DNA of 64,000 nucleotides from Streptomyces sp. ALI-76-A (GTDB lineage Bacteria; Actinomycetota; Actinomycetes; Streptomycetales; Streptomycetaceae): positions 6,386,001-6,450,000 of the forward strand of contig NZ_JASVWB010000002.1 of NCBI RefSeq assembly GCF_030287445.1, written 5' to 3'. How positions within the stretch are numbered: position 1 is the first letter of the stretch; each line of letters starts with the position of its first letter. Both the position numbers and the translations under genes were made by a program. Below the pieces are notes generated by a model. It saw only the letters and a program-made list of their open reading frames with translations. It searched no databases and was not told the DNA's origin. Shown piece by piece: positions 17,646 to 25,277 of this stretch.

Positions 17646-18995
17646 GTGGCACCCACTGACGAGACCGACCAGGTCACCCAGCCCGCATCGCCGTTCGGCG
17701 CGACGCCGCCCAACGGGCCCCCGGCCACCGGCGCCGCCGGGCCGAACGCGCGCATGCCACGCTGGCTGCCGCGTGCCTTGGTGCTCGCCCTCGCCCTCGT
17801 CGCCGTGTTCCAGCTGGGAAGTTGGGCCTTCCACCAGCTCACCGGTCTGCTGATCAACATCCTCATCGCGTTCTTCCTGGCCCTGGCCGTCGAACCCGCG
17901 GTGAGCTGGATGGCCTCGCGCGGCATGCGCAGAGGGTTGGCCACCGGCGTCGTCTTCCTCGGTCTGCTGATCATCGCCGCGGGCTTCGTCACCCTGCTCG
18001 GCTCCATGCTCGCGGGCCAGATCATCAAGATCGTCGAGGACTTCCCGAACTATCTCGACTCGGTCATCAGCTGGATCAACGCCCACTTCAACACCGAGTT
18101 GAGACGGGTGGACGTCCAGGAGGGTCTGCTGCGCTCCGACTGGCTGCGCAACTACGTCCAGAACAGTGCCACCGGTGTCCTGGACGTGTCCGCCCAGGTG
18201 CTCGGCGGGCTGTTCCAGCTGCTCATGGTCGCTCTCTTCTCGTTCTACTTCGCCGCGGACGGGCCCCGGCTGCGCCGCGCGCTCTGCTCCGTCCTGCCGC
18301 CGGCCAAGCAGGCCGAGGTACTGCGCGCGTGGGAGATCGCCGTGAACAAGACCGGCGGCTACATCTATTCGCGCGGCCTGATGGCGCTCATCTCCGGAGT
18401 CGCGCACTACATACTGCTACAGGTTCTGAGCGTGCCGTACGCTCCCGTGCTCGCCGTGTGGGTCGGTCTCGTCTCGCAGTTCATCCCCACCATCGGTACG
18501 TATCTCGCGGGTGCCCTGCCGATGTTGATCGCCTTCACGGTCGACCCCTGGTACGCGCTGTGGGTGCTGATCTTCGTGGTGATCTACCAGCAGTTCGAGA
18601 ACTACGTGCTGCAGCCCAAGCTGACCTCGAAGACCGTCGACATCCACCCCGCGGTCGCCTTCGGCTCGGTCGTCGCCGGGACCGCCCTCCTGGGCGCGGT
18701 CGGCGCGCTGATCGCCATCCCGGCGATCGCCACGCTCCAGGCCTTCCTGGGGGCGTACGTGAAGCGGTACGACGTCACCGACGACCCCCGGGTGCACGGG
18801 CACCGCGGGCGGGGGACCGGGCAGGGGATGTTCAGGCGCGCCCGGGCCTTGTGGGGTCGGCCGGAGGTGCGGGCTTCGGACGACGGCTCCTCCCAGGGCG
18901 GGCTCGCTGGGACGGGTGAGGCCGGAGAGACCGGTGGGACTGGCGGGACTGGCGGGACCGGCGGGACCGGCGGCTCCGGCTCCGGCGGGACGTGA
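17646..18995 (+). CDS. AI-2E family transporter (YdiK/PerM type)
   Basis: A 449-residue polytopic membrane protein of the AI-2 exporter superfamily (UPF0118). After a 37-residue Pro/Ala-rich tail come hydrophobic helices (LVLALALVAVFQLG; LLINILIAFFLALAVEPAV; VVFLGLLIIAAGF), an extracytoplasmic stretch, and GLVSQFIPTIGTYLAGALP and YQQFENYVLQPKL, typical of the family. Members export diverse substrates; the substrate here is unknown. The last 70 residues are polar and end in Gly-Gly-Thr repeats encoded by a 9-bp tandem repeat (18933-18968). The GTG at 17646 is chosen from the promoter spacing. Confidence 0.9.
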   Translation: MAPTDETDQVTQPASPFGATPPNGPPATGAAGPNARMPRWLPRALVLALALVAVFQLGSWAFHQLTGLLINILIAFFLALAVEPAVSWMASRGMRRGLATGVVFLGLLIIAAGFVTLLGSMLAGQIIKIVEDFPNYLDSVISWINAHFNTELRRVDVQEGLLRSDWLRNYVQNSATGVLDVSAQVLGGLFQLLMVALFSFYFAADGPRLRRALCSVLPPAKQAEVLRAWEIAVNKTGGYIYSRGLMALISGVAHYILLQVLSVPYAPVLAVWVGLVSQFIPTIGTYLAGALPMLIAFTVDPWYALWVLIFVVIYQQFENYVLQPKLTSKTVDIHPAVAFGSVVAGTALLGAVGALIAIPAIATLQAFLGAYVKRYDVTDDPRVHGHRGRGTGQGMFRRARALWGRPEVRASDDGSSQGGLAGTGEAGETGGTGGTGGTGGTGGSGSGGT

Positions 18996-19180
18996 GACCG
19001 GCCACTGTGTGAAAGCCGGCCCACGCGACGGCCGCGGCCACGCGTGCCCGGTTCCGCGACGCCTGCTCGGGGCGGCGGGGGTGCGGTCGGCGATGGGATC
19101 CGCGGGGGCAGTCGTGTCCCGAGTCCTGTGACCTCGCTGTCGTCAGTGACGTCGGTGGCTTCGGTGATGCGCTGAGAGCT

Positions 19181-19220
19181 CCTGTGAGGCTCGATGAGGC
19201 TTCGTGAGGCCTGGTGAGGC
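19181..19220. repeat. Four 10-bp direct repeats upstream of recA
   Basis: Four consecutive 10-mers, each ending TGAGGC (CCTGTGAGGC, TCGATGAGGC, TTCGTGAGGC, CTGGTGAGGC), spaced one helical turn apart. They lie in the 566-nt recA upstream gap, which has no gene. Confidence 0.85.
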
Positions 19221-19280
19221 CGTGGGGATGCCGCTCCCGGTCGTCGGTCTGGCCGAGGCGACCTGTCGTGCACCAGTGGC

Positions 19281-19352
19281 GAAGCAGCTGGGACGGGAAG
19301 GGCCGAAGCAGCTGGGACGGGAAGGGCCGAAGCAGCTGGGACGGGAAGGGCC
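19281..19352. repeat. Three exact 24-bp tandem repeats upstream of recA
   Basis: Unit begins GAAGCAGCTGGGACGGGAAG and repeats three times with no mismatch, ending 20 nt before the recA upstream promoter. Confidence 0.95.
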
Positions 19353-19371
19353 GGGGTGCCATGTGGTGCGC

Positions 19372-19401
19372 TTGACACGAAAATCGAACATCCATTCTTA
19401 T
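19372..19401 (+). promoter_or_regulatory. recA upstream promoter with LexA/Cheo-type box
   Basis: TTGACA (19372-19377), 18 nt, TCTTAT (19396-19401). Between them and overlapping the -10 is GAACATCCATTC (19386-19397), a GAAC-N4-GTTC-like box as described for Streptomyces recA promoters (recalled). Expected LexA repression. Confidence 0.75.
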
Positions 19402-19495
19402 GGAGGCTCCGGTGAGGCTCTCGATGGGGACTTCGGTACGGTTCGGACGGAAAAGTACCTGAGTTATCCACAGGCCGGACGAGCGTCGAGGCCCA

Positions 19496-19518
19496 TTGTC
19501 AGTGGCAGGCGTTAGCGT
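19496..19518 (+). promoter_or_regulatory. recA downstream promoter, LexA-independent damage type
   Basis: TTGTCAGTG (19496-19504), 8 nt, TAGCGT (19513-19518): an exact fit to the RecA-NDp motif TTGTCRGTG-N8-TANNNT that responds to PafBC in mycobacteria. The recA ATG is 43 nt downstream. Confidence 0.8.
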
Positions 19519-19561
19519 CTTTGACGTGAAGCGATCGACTCAAGCAAATCGGGTGGAACCC

Positions 19562-20686
19562 ATGGCAGGTACCGACCGCGAGAAGGCCCTGGATGCCGCA
19601 CTCGCACAGATTGAACGGCAATTCGGCAAGGGCGCGGTCATGCGCATGGGTGACCGGACGAAGGAGCCCATCGAGGTCATCCCGACCGGATCGACCGCGC
19701 TCGACGTGGCCCTCGGCGTCGGCGGCCTGCCGCGCGGCCGGGTCATCGAGGTCTACGGACCGGAGTCCTCCGGCAAGACGACCCTGACCCTGCACGCGGT
19801 GGCGAACGCCCAGAAGGCGGGCGGCCAGGTCGCGTTCGTGGACGCGGAGCACGCCCTCGACCCCGAGTACGCGCAGAAGCTCGGCGTCGACATCGACAAC
19901 CTGCTCCTGTCCCAGCCGGACAACGGCGAGCAGGCCCTGGAGATCGTGGACATGCTCGTCCGCTCCGGCGCCCTCGACCTGATCGTCATCGACTCCGTCG
20001 CGGCGCTCGTCCCGCGCGCGGAGATCGAGGGCGAGATGGGCGACAGCCACGTGGGTCTGCAGGCCCGTCTGATGAGCCAGGCCCTGCGGAAGATCACCAG
20101 CGCGCTCAACCAGTCCAAGACCACCGCGATCTTCATCAACCAGCTCCGCGAGAAGATCGGCGTGATGTTCGGCTCCCCGGAGACCACGACCGGTGGCCGG
20201 GCCCTGAAGTTCTACGCCTCGGTGCGGCTCGACATCCGGCGCATCGAGACGCTGAAGGACGGCACCGACGCGGTCGGCAACCGCACCCGCGTCAAGGTCG
20301 TCAAGAACAAGGTGGCGCCGCCCTTCAAGCAGGCCGAGTTCGACATCCTCTACGGCCACGGCATCAGCCGTGAAGGCGGCCTGATCGACATGGGCGTGGA
20401 GAACGGCTTCGTCCGCAAGGCCGGCGCCTGGTACACGTACGAGGGCGACCAGCTCGGCCAGGGCAAGGAGAACGCGCGCAACTTCCTGCGGGACAACCCC
20501 GACCTGGCCAACGAGATCGAGAAGCGGATCAAGGAGAAGCTGGGCGTCGGGGTCCGGCCGGAGCCGGCGGCCGAGCCGGGCGCGGACGCCGCTGTCTCCG
20601 CTCCCGCGGACGACGCCGCGAAGCCGGTGCCCGCCCCGGCGGTGGCCAAGACGGCCAAGACCAAGGCCACGGCAGCCAAGAGCTGA
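19562..20686 (+). CDS. recA: Recombinase RecA
   Basis: DNA-dependent ATPase that forms filaments on single-stranded DNA, drives strand exchange and triggers LexA self-cleavage. The 374-residue protein has Walker A GPESSGKT at 66-73, [13 protein letters not shown] (Walker B) and [14 protein letters not shown] (loop L2 region). The C-terminal 40 residues are Ala/Pro/Lys-rich, as in other Streptomyces RecA. The start is at [14 protein letters not shown], where family homology begins; GGTGGA lies upstream. It is followed after 3 nt by recX. Two promoters with different damage-response motifs lie upstream. Confidence 0.98.
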   Translation: MAGTDREKALDAALAQIERQFGKGAVMRMGDRTKEPIEVIPTGSTALDVALGVGGLPRGRVIEVYGPESSGKTTLTLHAVANAQKAGGQVAFVDAEHALDPEYAQKLGVDIDNLLLSQPDNGEQALEIVDMLVRSGALDLIVIDSVAALVPRAEIEGEMGDSHVGLQARLMSQALRKITSALNQSKTTAIFINQLREKIGVMFGSPETTTGGRALKFYASVRLDIRRIETLKDGTDAVGNRTRVKVVKNKVAPPFKQAEFDILYGHGISREGGLIDMGVENGFVRKAGAWYTYEGDQLGQGKENARNFLRDNPDLANEIEKRIKEKLGVGVRPEPAAEPGADAAVSAPADDAAKPVPAPAVAKTAKTKATAAKS

Positions 20687-20689
20687 TCC

Positions 20690-21577
20690 GTGACAAGGCG
20701 AACCGACTGGGCGGAGTACGCCTACCCTGATGTCTCGCGTGAGCGGGGCGGAACAGGCGCCAGGAGCTCCGTCGGCCCGAGCGACGGCGATCCGGCCCAC
20801 GGCGTCGACGGGGCCCACGGCCGCATGACGTCGTACGGCACGAGTGGGTCGTACGACGGCGAGGCGGGTGGCGGGCCGGGCGGCGGCCGGTGGCCGGACG
20901 GGCCGGACGAGGGCTCGGCGTTCGGCACCGACTCGCCGGTCGGCGGCTCGCGCCCCAGGGGCGGGGCCCGTGACGCGGGCGGCTCACGCGGGCGCCGTCG
21001 GCGCGGCCGCGCGGAGCCGTTCGGTGAGGACGGAGGTTCCTCCTTCTCGTCGAGGGCCGAGAAGGAGGAACCTCCAGCGGACCCGGTCGAGCGGGCACGG
21101 GCCATCTGCCTGCGCCTGCTCACCGGGACCCCGCGCACGCGGAAGCAGCTCGCGGACGCCCTGCGCAAACGGGAGATCCCGGACGACGCCGCCGAGGAGG
21201 TGCTGTCACGGTTCGAGGAGGTCGGCCTGATCAATGACAGTGCCTTCGCGGAAGCGTGGGTGGAGTCCCGGCATCACGGCAGGGGGCTGGCCCGGCGCGC
21301 GCTCGTCCAGGAACTGCGGACCAAGGGTGTCGACGCGACGCTGATCGACGCGGCCATGGGGCAGCTCGACTCCGAGCAGGAGGAGACGACCGCGCGTGAC
21401 CTCGTCGCCCGCAAGCTGCGCTCCACCCGAGGGCTCGACCGCGACAAGCGACTGCGCCGCCTCGCGGGCATGCTGGCCCGCAAGGGCTACCCCGAGGGCA
21501 TGGCGCTGAGAGTCGTCCGGCAGGCGCTCGAGGCGGAGGGCGAGGAGACGGAGTTCCTCGCGGACGAAGGGTTCTGA
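20690..21577 (+). CDS. recX: Regulatory protein RecX
   Basis: Binds RecA filaments and limits their activity in most bacteria. The GTG start lies 3 nt after recA, so the two are co-transcribed. The RecX domain occupies about residues 125-290: ARAICLRLLTGTPRTRKQLA, FEEVGLINDSAFAEAWVESR and RGLARRALVQELRTKGVD are the three-helix repeats typical of the family. The first 120 residues are a low-complexity Gly/Ser/Arg-rich extension not needed for the fold. Within it, 21032-21075 encodes a perfect 18-bp hairpin, which may reduce recX expression relative to recA. Confidence 0.93.
   Translation: MTRRTDWAEYAYPDVSRERGGTGARSSVGPSDGDPAHGVDGAHGRMTSYGTSGSYDGEAGGGPGGGRWPDGPDEGSAFGTDSPVGGSRPRGGARDAGGSRGRRRRGRAEPFGEDGGSSFSSRAEKEEPPADPVERARAICLRLLTGTPRTRKQLADALRKREIPDDAAEEVLSRFEEVGLINDSAFAEAWVESRHHGRGLARRALVQELRTKGVDATLIDAAMGQLDSEQEETTARDLVARKLRSTRGLDRDKRLRRLAGMLARKGYPEGMALRVVRQALEAEGEETEFLADEGF
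21032..21075 (+). promoter_or_regulatory. Perfect 18-bp hairpin inside the recX coding region
   Basis: Arms GGAGGTTCCTCCTTCTCG (21032-21049) and its exact complement (21058-21075) around an 8-nt loop. It falls in the part of recX that encodes the non-conserved N-terminal extension. Confidence 0.9.
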
Positions 21578-21596
21578 ACGGCGGCGTCGGGAACTG

Positions 21597-21614
21597 GACG
21601 GCCTCGGGGCCGTC
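21597..21614 (+). terminator. Hairpin after recX
   Basis: GACGGCC-TCGG-GGCCGTC, 20 nt past the recX stop. It lies in the 250-nt convergent gap before the rhodanese gene. Confidence 0.6.
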
Positions 21615-21827
21615 GCGGCCCGCGGAGTCGGCTGTGGTCCACCGGCTGAGGTGCGCCGCACGGCCCTGTGGGCGTCCACTGACGCCCGCAGCGCCCTGTC
21701 GACGCATACTGAAGCCTGGCGCGCCCGGTTCCAGGGCACCGGCGTGTCCGGCCGGCGGGTGAATGCCTGCACGCCGACTGCCGCGGTGCCCGACCGCTGC
21801 GTGCCCAGGTCACCGAGCGTCCGTGCC

Positions 21828-22394
21828 TCAGGCTCCTTCGCCTACGACCGCCTGTGGCGACGTCGTCACCGGAAGCCCCGCGGCCTTCCACGCCTGGAAC
21901 CCGCCGACCAGGTCGGTGGCTCGGCGCAGCCCCAACCGGTGCAGGGACACGGCCGCCAGGCTGGAGGCGTACCCCTCGTTGCAGACGACCACGATCCGCA
22001 GGCCGTGGCCGGTGGCCTCGGGGGCACGGTGGCTGCCCTGCGGGTCGAGGCGCCACTCCAGTTCGTTGCGTTCGACGACGAGGGCGCCGGGGATCAGTCC
22101 GTCCCGCTCCCGCAGGGCCGCGTACCGGATGTCCACGAGCAGCGCGTCCCCGGCCCGGACGGCGTCGTACGCCTCCCGTGCCTCGATCCGCTGGTAGCCC
22201 TCGCGCGCCCGCTCCAGCAACTCGTCTATCCCGACCGGCCGCTCGCCGGCCTCGCCCGTTCCCGGTCCCTGCGCCCCGCTCACGTCGGGCGAGTCGGCCT
22301 CGGGCGACCCGGCCTCCGGCGACTTCGGCACACCTGCCACGTCGATCCCCTCCAGGCCCGTCCCGCTCGTTCCCGGCACTCCCGCCCCGCTCAC
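21828..22394 (-). CDS. Rhodanese-like sulfurtransferase
   Basis: A 188-residue protein with a single rhodanese domain at about 55-185. The active-site cysteine loop is VVVCNEGYASS near 140-150, and LLVDIRYAALRERDGLIPGA and VGGFQAWKAAGLP are family features. The first 50 residues are Gly/Ser/Pro-rich and probably unstructured. The GTG start overlaps the cysteine dioxygenase stop as GTGA, so the two are coupled. The pairing suggests it handles sulfur released by cysteine catabolism (inference). Confidence 0.9.
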   Translation of the reverse strand: MSGAGVPGTSGTGLEGIDVAGVPKSPEAGSPEADSPDVSGAQGPGTGEAGERPVGIDELLERAREGYQRIEAREAYDAVRAGDALLVDIRYAALRERDGLIPGALVVERNELEWRLDPQGSHRAPEATGHGLRIVVVCNEGYASSLAAVSLHRLGLRRATDLVGGFQAWKAAGLPVTTSPQAVVGEGA

Positions 22395-22942
22395 TGCCAG
22401 TCCTCCGGGCGCTCCACCTGCTCCAGTCGGAGGATCGGTCCGCTGCGGCTGTAGCGGCGGATCTGCGGCAGGGGCGGGTAGTAGGCGTGGACGGAGATCG
22501 CGTGCCGTTCGGTGGACTCGTTGAGCACCTCGTGGACGTGGTGGCGGCCGAAGGCGCGGCCCCGTCCGGCCGGCAGCCGGCGTTCCCGGTCCACGTCCTC
22601 CGTCAGTTCCAGGGTCTTCCAGCCGTCGGTGGGCAGCCGGGCGGCGAGGGAGTGCTCCTTGAGTTCACCGGCCGCGGTCAGGAAGGCACCGACCGAGTCG
22701 GCGTGGTCGTGCCAGCCGGTGCCGCTGCCGGGCGGCCAGCCGATCAGCCAGGCCTCGCTGCCGCCGGGCCCCTCCAGCCGCACCCAGGTGCGGCCCTCGG
22801 GGTCGAGTGGCAGTGAATCGATCAGCTCGGCGTCGGCGGCCGTACGCCGGACGAAGTCGAGGAGGTCCGCCTGCGTGGGGGCGGAAACAGCGGAAACAGC
22901 GGGAGAGGCAGACACGGGCACCGTCCTGAAGGGCGTTCGCAT
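22391..22942 (-). CDS. cdo: Cysteine dioxygenase (cupin)
   Basis: Iron-dependent cupin enzyme oxidising cysteine to cysteine sulfinate. Iron-binding histidines are seen in GWHDHADSVGAFL (HxH) and GRAFGRHHVHEVLN, with a final HAYYPPLPQIRRY. The start is uncertain. ATG 22942 is used here; GTG 22915 has AGGA 8 nt upstream. A GTG at 23011 would overlap the leader peptide and is disfavoured. Coupled to a rhodanese by a GTGA overlap and preceded by a Cys-containing leader ORF, so it probably responds to cysteine supply. Confidence 0.88.
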   Translation of the reverse strand: MRTPFRTVPVSASPAVSAVSAPTQADLLDFVRRTAADAELIDSLPLDPEGRTWVRLEGPGGSEAWLIGWPPGSGTGWHDHADSVGAFLTAAGELKEHSLAARLPTDGWKTLELTEDVDRERRLPAGRGRAFGRHHVHEVLNESTERHAISVHAYYPPLPQIRRYSRSGPILRLEQVERPEDWQ

Positions 22943-22992
22943 GGAGGCGCGCGACAGCACGGAAGCGGCGCGCGCGGCAGTGAGAGGCGAAT

Positions 22993-23064
22993 TCAGCAGG
23001 ACGGGCGACACACGTAGCCTGCATAGCGGACGAGGTCCATATGGACCCTCCGCCAGAGGTGCAC
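22993..23064 (-). CDS. Putative Cys-containing leader peptide upstream of cysteine dioxygenase
   Basis: Short minus-strand ORF of 23 codons from GTG 23064 (15 codons from ATG 23040) ending RRVHMDLVRYAGYVCRPSC then TGA. The RRxHxDLxRxA...C pattern and a Cys near the stop resemble the Cys-containing leader peptides described before sulfur-metabolism genes in mycobacteria and Streptomyces (recalled, not checked). A possible stem (GCGCGCG 22975-22969 with CGCGCGC 22953-22947) lies between it and the dioxygenase start. This fits translation-dependent attenuation by cysteine (inference). The perfect palindrome GGTCCATATGGACC (23034-23047) contains the inner ATG. Confidence 0.6.
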   Translation of the reverse strand: MHLWRRVHMDLVRYAGYVCRPSC

Positions 23065-23150
23065 ACAGGTGTCGGTCACGATCCGGAGTACACCACGCGG
23101 GTGCGGACCGGTCAACTCACCGTCACTATGCGGACGCACAGTGACCCCCG

Positions 23151-23455
23151 GGACGGCGAGCACGCGTACGTCACCGCGATCGGGCCCGACCCCGGACGCC
23201 GAGCGCCGACCCGTCACCGCGAACGGGCCCCGGCCCGGGACGGCGAGCACGCGTACGTCACCGCGATCGGGCCCGACCCCGGACGCCGAGCGCCGACCCG
23301 TCACCGCGAACGGGCCCCGGCCCGGGACGACGATCACGCGTACGTCACCGCGAACGGGCCCCGGCCCCGGACGCCGAGCGCCGACCCGTCACCGCGAACG
23401 GGCCCCGGCCCGGGACGGCGAGCACGCGTACGTCACCGCGAACGGGCCCCCGCCC
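23151..23455. repeat. Tandem array of an 87/88-bp unit
   Basis: Units start at 23151, 23238, 23325 and 23413 (the last partial), each beginning GGACGRCGA. The third unit has diverged and is 1 bp longer. The array fills the gap between the leader peptide and the monooxygenase and runs over the monooxygenase stop codon (23433-23435). Confidence 0.9.
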
Positions 23456-25133
23456 CTGTTCCTGCCCTCGCCCCGGCTTCCGCTTTCGCCTCCGCCTCGA
23501 CCGGTCCGCCGAGCACCGCCTTCGCCGCCGCGTACAGGTCGGCCGGCCGGACCCCGCTCAGCGCCGTCACCAGGTGACCGTCGGGCCGTACGAGAAGGAC
23601 GGTGTGCGGGGCCGCGCCCGGGTACTCCTCGGCGACCAACAGCTCGGCGGTGTGCGGCAGCGCGGTCACCGCCGCGGCCAGCCGGGGCATGATGCCGGCG
23701 GTCACCCAGTGCTTGCGCTCCCAGACGCCGGTGCCCGGTGCGATCAGCACGACGAGGAGCGCGCCGCGGCCGAGGCGGTCCCGCAGCCGGACGAAGGAGC
23801 CGTCCTCCGCCGTGACCCGCACATCGGTGACGGGTGCCCCGGGCTCCGTGGCGACCGGGATCTCACCTTCGAGGTGCGGGGGTGCGAGCGGTGAGTCGGC
23901 GTACGCCCCCGGTGCACCGAGGACTCCGCGTCCCAGGTGACCTTCCGTCAGCAGTGCGTCGTGGCCGCGGGCCGAGCCGGGGACGTACCCGCACAGGCCC
24001 GCGCCGCCGCGCAGCAGGGGCAGCGCCTGGTCGGCGGCGCGCAGCCGGGCGGCGACGACCGCGCGCCGTTCCGCCTGGTAGCTGTCGAGGAGCGCCTCGT
24101 GCGGGCCGTGGTGCCAGGCCAGCGCCAGCTTCCAGGCGAGGTTGTCGGCGTCCCTGAGCCCCTCGTCGAGGCCCTGTGTGCCGAGTGCGCCGAGCAGGTG
24201 GGCCGCGTCCCCGGCGAGGAAGACCCGGCCCACGCGCCAGCGGCGGGCCAGCCGGTGGTGGACGATGTGGACGCCGGTGTCGAGGAGTTCGTACGCCGGT
24301 GTCGGGCCACCGGTCCAGCCCGCCAGGGTCTCGCGGACGCGGGCGACCAGCAGTTCGGGCGTGACCAGGTCCTTGCCCGGCGGCAACAGCCAGTCCAGGC
24401 GCCACACTCCCTGGGGCAGGGGGCGCCCGGTGATCTCGCCGGCGGAGGGGCCGGAGGTGCGCCAGGAGGGCATGCGGTGGAGCAACGCCTCGTCGGGGCG
24501 GGGGAGTTCCGTGCGCAGGGCCGCGACCGCGTGCCGCTCCACCGCCGTCCGGCCCGGGAACCGGATGTCCTGGAGCTTGCGGACGGTCGAGCGCGGGCCG
24601 TCGCAGCCGACCAGGTAACTGCCACGCCACCAGGTGCCCTGGGGGCCGCGGGTGTGGGCGGTGACGCCCGAGGGCTCCTGCTCGACCCCGTCGAGACGGC
24701 TCTTCACGGCGATCCTGACGAGCCGTTCGCGGGCGAGGGCCGCGCGCAGGGCGCCGGTGAGCACGTGCTGGGCGATGTGCAGCGGGGCGGGTCCGGCGTC
24801 GACGCCCGGTTCCCCCTCGGTGCCGGTGCCGGTGACGCCGAACGTGACCTCGCGCATCACCTGCTTGCGCCGCAGCGACCGCCATCCGGCCCAGTGGAGG
24901 CCGGCCTCGGCGAGCGGCGCACCGGTCAGCCGTTCCAGCAGGGCGGCGGTGTCCTCGCGCAGCACCACCGTGCGCGCGAGGCGCGGTTCGTCCCTGCCCG
25001 GCCCCTCGTCGAGGACGACGGAGGGCACTTCCTGACGCGCCAGCGCAAGGGCGAGCGTGAGCCCGACGGGCCCCGCTCCGACGATGATCACCGGGTCCAC
25101 GGCGCGGCGCCCCCTGCCCGCAGCGGTGTCCAT
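23433..25133 (-). CDS. FAD-dependent aromatic monooxygenase (PF01494 family)
   Basis: A 566-residue class A flavoprotein hydroxylase. The dinucleotide-binding motif IIVGAGPVGLTLALALA is at the N-terminus after about 14 residues. The second FAD motif is RVFLAGDAAHLLGALGTQG near 300, followed by EGLRDADNLAWKLALA. A thioredoxin-like C-terminal domain, as in phenol hydroxylases, is likely (LVVLIAPGTGVWE). The substrate is not predictable. ATG 25133 is used; no clear ribosome site is seen. Its last codons lie in the 87-bp repeat array, so the C-terminus may vary between strains. No partner genes are adjacent. Confidence 0.88.
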   Translation of the reverse strand: MDTAAGRGRRAVDPVIIVGAGPVGLTLALALARQEVPSVVLDEGPGRDEPRLARTVVLREDTAALLERLTGAPLAEAGLHWAGWRSLRRKQVMREVTFGVTGTGTEGEPGVDAGPAPLHIAQHVLTGALRAALARERLVRIAVKSRLDGVEQEPSGVTAHTRGPQGTWWRGSYLVGCDGPRSTVRKLQDIRFPGRTAVERHAVAALRTELPRPDEALLHRMPSWRTSGPSAGEITGRPLPQGVWRLDWLLPPGKDLVTPELLVARVRETLAGWTGGPTPAYELLDTGVHIVHHRLARRWRVGRVFLAGDAAHLLGALGTQGLDEGLRDADNLAWKLALAWHHGPHEALLDSYQAERRAVVAARLRAADQALPLLRGGAGLCGYVPGSARGHDALLTEGHLGRGVLGAPGAYADSPLAPPHLEGEIPVATEPGAPVTDVRVTAEDGSFVRLRDRLGRGALLVVLIAPGTGVWERKHWVTAGIMPRLAAAVTALPHTAELLVAEEYPGAAPHTVLLVRPDGHLVTALSGVRPADLYAAAKAVLGGPVEAEAKAEAGARAGTGAGARSR

Positions 25134-25216
25134 GGGTACGTGGGTGAACAGGAAGGTGGAGCAGGGTGCACGATCACAGAACGTATGCAACCCATTGCCG
25201 AAGCTTGCGTCAAGTG

Positions 25217-25250
25217 ACGGAGGCAGTGGCGATCATGCCACTGCCTCCGT
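25217..25250 (-). terminator. Terminator of the glu operon
   Basis: ACGGAGGCAGTGGC and its exact complement around GATCAT, a 14-bp perfect stem, 28 nt past the gluD stop. It separates the operon from the monooxygenase on the same strand. Confidence 0.85.
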
Positions 25251-25277
25251 GTTTCGTTCATGCCACCTGACTGCTGT

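Noticed and set aside
23151..23455. The 87/88-bp array as a CRISPR
   Set aside because: Units are contiguous with no unique spacers, and no cas genes are present.
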